Origin: Chryseobacterium sp. RU37D
Lineage (GTDB): Bacteria > Bacteroidota > Bacteroidia > Flavobacteriales > Weeksellaceae
Assembly (NCBI RefSeq): GCF_900156075.1
Contig: NZ_FTMM01000018.1
Span: forward strand, 1-64,000
Length of the DNA stretch: 64,000 bases
Reading direction: 5' to 3'
Below, piece after piece: positions 62,706-64,000 of the stretch. How positions within the stretch are numbered: position 1 is the stretch's first letter; every line of letters begins with the position of its first letter. The notes beneath the pieces are model-generated. The model was not told the origin of the DNA, did not search any database, and worked only from the letters and a program-made list of their open reading frames with translations. The position numbers were made by a program, and so were the translations under genes.

Positions 62706-63149
62706 ATGAATAAAATGCTTGCTGCCACTTTATTTTTCGGAAGCTTTTGCTTTTCACAGCTGACTCAGAATCAGGAAATTGAGAAACCAATTCGTAATTT
62801 ATTTATAGCGTTGAAAAATGCAGATTCAGAACTGTTAAAGTCGACCTTTTCGGATACTGCAATTCTTCAGACAATCACAAAAGACGACGTAAAAAATGAA
62901 GATATAAAAGATTTTATTGCTTCTATTTCAAAATATTCAAAGGGTGATCTTGATGAACGCATTGTAATTGAAGCTATTCATTCAGATGACAATCTGGCGA
63001 GTGTTTTTACCCCGTATTTTTTTTATTTTAAAGGAAAATTTTCACATTGCGGAGCAAACAGTTTCCAATTGGTAAAACAAAACGGGGAATGGAAAATTCA
63101 ATATTTAATTGATACGAGACGAAAAGATAATTGTAAGGAAATTAAATAA
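62706..63149 (+). CDS. secreted NTF2/SnoaL-like protein
   Basis: This 147-residue protein has a signal peptide (MNKMLAATLFFGSFCFSQ) followed by an NTF2-like fold: EKPIRNLFIALKNADSELLK is the usual first helix pair, and FQLVKQNGEWKIQYLIDTR the final strands. These cone-shaped domains often bind small hydrophobic molecules or act as isomerases, but many have no catalytic residues, and none is identifiable here. It is 7 nt upstream of the VOC gene, so the two probably form an operon. Confidence 0.78.
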   Translation: MNKMLAATLFFGSFCFSQLTQNQEIEKPIRNLFIALKNADSELLKSTFSDTAILQTITKDDVKNEDIKDFIASISKYSKGDLDERIVIEAIHSDDNLASVFTPYFFYFKGKFSHCGANSFQLVKQNGEWKIQYLIDTRRKDNCKEIK

Positions 63150-63156
63150 AAATTAA

Positions 63157-63534
63157 ATGAAAATCCATCATATCGCCATCATCGGCTCAAACTACGAAGT
63201 TTCAAAAAAATTCTATACGGAAGTTTTAGGTTTAAACATCATTCGTGAAGTTTATCGTGAAGAAAGAGAATCCTACAAACTTGATCTTGCAATAGGAGAT
63301 CATTATGTGATTGAATTATTTTCTTTTCCGAATCCACCGGAAAGACCTTCCCGGCCTGAAGCTTGTGGTTTAAGGCATTTGGCTTTTTCGGTTGAAAATA
63401 TTAATGAAAAACGTGAAGAATTAATTCTAAAAGGTTTAAACTGTGAAGAAATAAGAACAGATGAATTCACAGGAAAAGAATTTTTCTTCATCCAGGATCC
63501 GGATCAGTTGCCGTTGGAATTTTATGAAATGTAA
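63157..63534 (+). CDS. VOC family protein, SMU1112c/YaeR-like
   Basis: This 125-residue glyoxalase-fold protein begins MKIHHIAIIGSNYEVSKKFY and contains FPNPPERPSRPEACGLRHLA, the hallmark of the SMU1112c/YaeR (GloA2-like) subfamily. Candidate metal ligands are His5, Glu54 (in VIELF), His76 in GLRHLAF and the Glu in LPLEFYEM. The reaction is unknown. It is the last gene of a short run with the NTF2-like gene and converges on DUF1634 with one base between them. Confidence 0.85.
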   Translation: MKIHHIAIIGSNYEVSKKFYTEVLGLNIIREVYREERESYKLDLAIGDHYVIELFSFPNPPERPSRPEACGLRHLAFSVENINEKREELILKGLNCEEIRTDEFTGKEFFFIQDPDQLPLEFYEM

Positions 63535-63535
63535 A

Positions 63536-63919
63536 CTAATGTGCGTACCCCGTAAAAAAGCTTATCGCCATAATCGCCAGCACAATTGAGGAAATTACAA
63601 CGTAGATATAATCTTTTTCTTTTAAATAACCAATAAGAGCGAAAATAATTCTCATTAGAGGTGTAAATACAAGCAGGAGAATACCCAATTGGATTATGGC
63701 CATTCCTTCGCCCTTGCAAAGTGAGTTCCAGAAATGCCCCCAGACTTTTTCTGAAGATGAGCCCATATCGAGAGAGGCGTATTTTTTAGGCATTTTAAAG
63801 CCTTCACTGAAAAGCTTTACAAAGCCGGCCAAAGAAGTAACTACAGATAAAATAACCCCCAGCCTGAGCAGATTTCCTACGGAACGGTTCAGATCAACAT
63901 CTGTGAAATTCTTTTTCAT
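63536..63919 (-). CDS. DUF1634 membrane protein
   Basis: This 127-residue protein has three membrane helices (about residues 15-36, 72-95 and 103-122) and the family-typical NLLRLGVILSVVTSLAGFV. DUF1634 genes usually follow a TauE/SafE transporter gene, as here: the ATG overlaps the upstream stop (TAATG). It is probably an accessory subunit of that transporter. Confidence 0.82.
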   Translation of the reverse strand: MKKNFTDVDLNRSVGNLLRLGVILSVVTSLAGFVKLFSEGFKMPKKYASLDMGSSSEKVWGHFWNSLCKGEGMAIIQLGILLLVFTPLMRIIFALIGYLKEKDYIYVVISSIVLAIMAISFFTGYAH

Positions 63920-64000
63920 TACCTGAAACTTTTATTGATACCGTTATACATCATATATACAGACAGAATAGTAATTACAATCGCAAAGAATGTTTTTAAT
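63919..64000 (-). CDS. TauE/SafE family transporter, C-terminal end (partial)
   Basis: On the minus strand the frame entering from the window edge encodes 26 residues, LKTFFAIVITILSVYMMYNG then INKSFR, ending in a TAA that overlaps the DUF1634 ATG. A final hydrophobic helix with a short basic tail, followed by DUF1634, is the usual end of a sulfite/sulfoacetate-type TauE/SafE permease. The rest lies outside the window. Confidence 0.6.
   Translation of the reverse strand, partial: LKTFFAIVITILSVYMMYNGINKSFR

Noticed and set aside
1..64000. CRISPR array, tRNA/rRNA genes, prophage or insertion sequence
   Set aside because: No regularly spaced repeats, cloverleaf-like sequences, rRNA segments, transposase or integrase frames were noticed on reading; a dedicated search (tRNAscan, Infernal, ISfinder) would be needed to exclude them fully.

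Overview
The window looks like ordinary chromosome from a Chryseobacterium-like member of the Flavobacteriales (Bacteroidota). This is inferred from content and signals, not from a database match. The DNA is AT-rich. Shine-Dalgarno sequences are mostly absent, and many genes are preceded by the Bacteroidota -7 element TAnnTTTG. There are two SusC/SusD outer-membrane pairs, several lipoproteins, DUF5686, BT_3928 and DUF1599 proteins, an archaeal/eukaryal-type ProS without an editing insert, and MvaD of the mevalonate pathway. I saw no rRNA, tRNA, CRISPR array, transposase, integrase or phage gene.

Layout. 1-6700: a phytase-like lipoprotein, then a leftward run DUF1599, DoxX/BT_3928, TerB-like, S9 peptidase, tpiA. 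6700-14100: folP, then leftward DUF5686, a GH18 lipoprotein and alaS. 14300-16900: an ECF sigma factor, a small zinc anti-sigma-like protein, a DUF417 membrane protein and an MsrA-MsrB lipoprotein, which looks like a self-contained oxidant-response module. 17100-26400: ABC exporter, AAA ATPase, TRIC-like channel, prfB, DedA, an esterase lipoprotein, DUF808 and an acyltransferase. 26400-33400: grpE-dnaJ, a Bor-like lipoprotein, mntH, a DUF937-OmpA protein and proS. 33500-40500: a Gly/Trp-rich lipoprotein, an outer-membrane barrel, and a SusC/SusD pair whose SusC carries one in-frame TGA. 40800-51100: ZIP transporter, methyltransferases, MutS2, a GNAT acetyltransferase, ung, a lipoprotein, DUF456 and an MscS channel. 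51100-56000: a second, intact SusC/SusD pair. 56400-64000: pdxJ, an alpha/beta hydrolase, an SDR-acyl-CoA ligase pair, mvaD, an NTF2-like protein, a VOC protein, DUF1634 and the tail of a TauE/SafE transporter.

Most of the window is housekeeping, and no large novel system is evident. The best second looks are: the ECF/anti-sigma/DUF417/MsrAB module; a DnaJ that keeps only two of the four zinc-finger repeats; five genes whose -7 element ends 4-5 nt before the start codon (candidate leaderless mRNAs); a sigma-54-like promoter before grpE; the nonsense-interrupted SusC; an AAA ATPase with Ile after the Walker A lysine; and small dispersed palindromic or MITE-like repeats in intergenic DNA.
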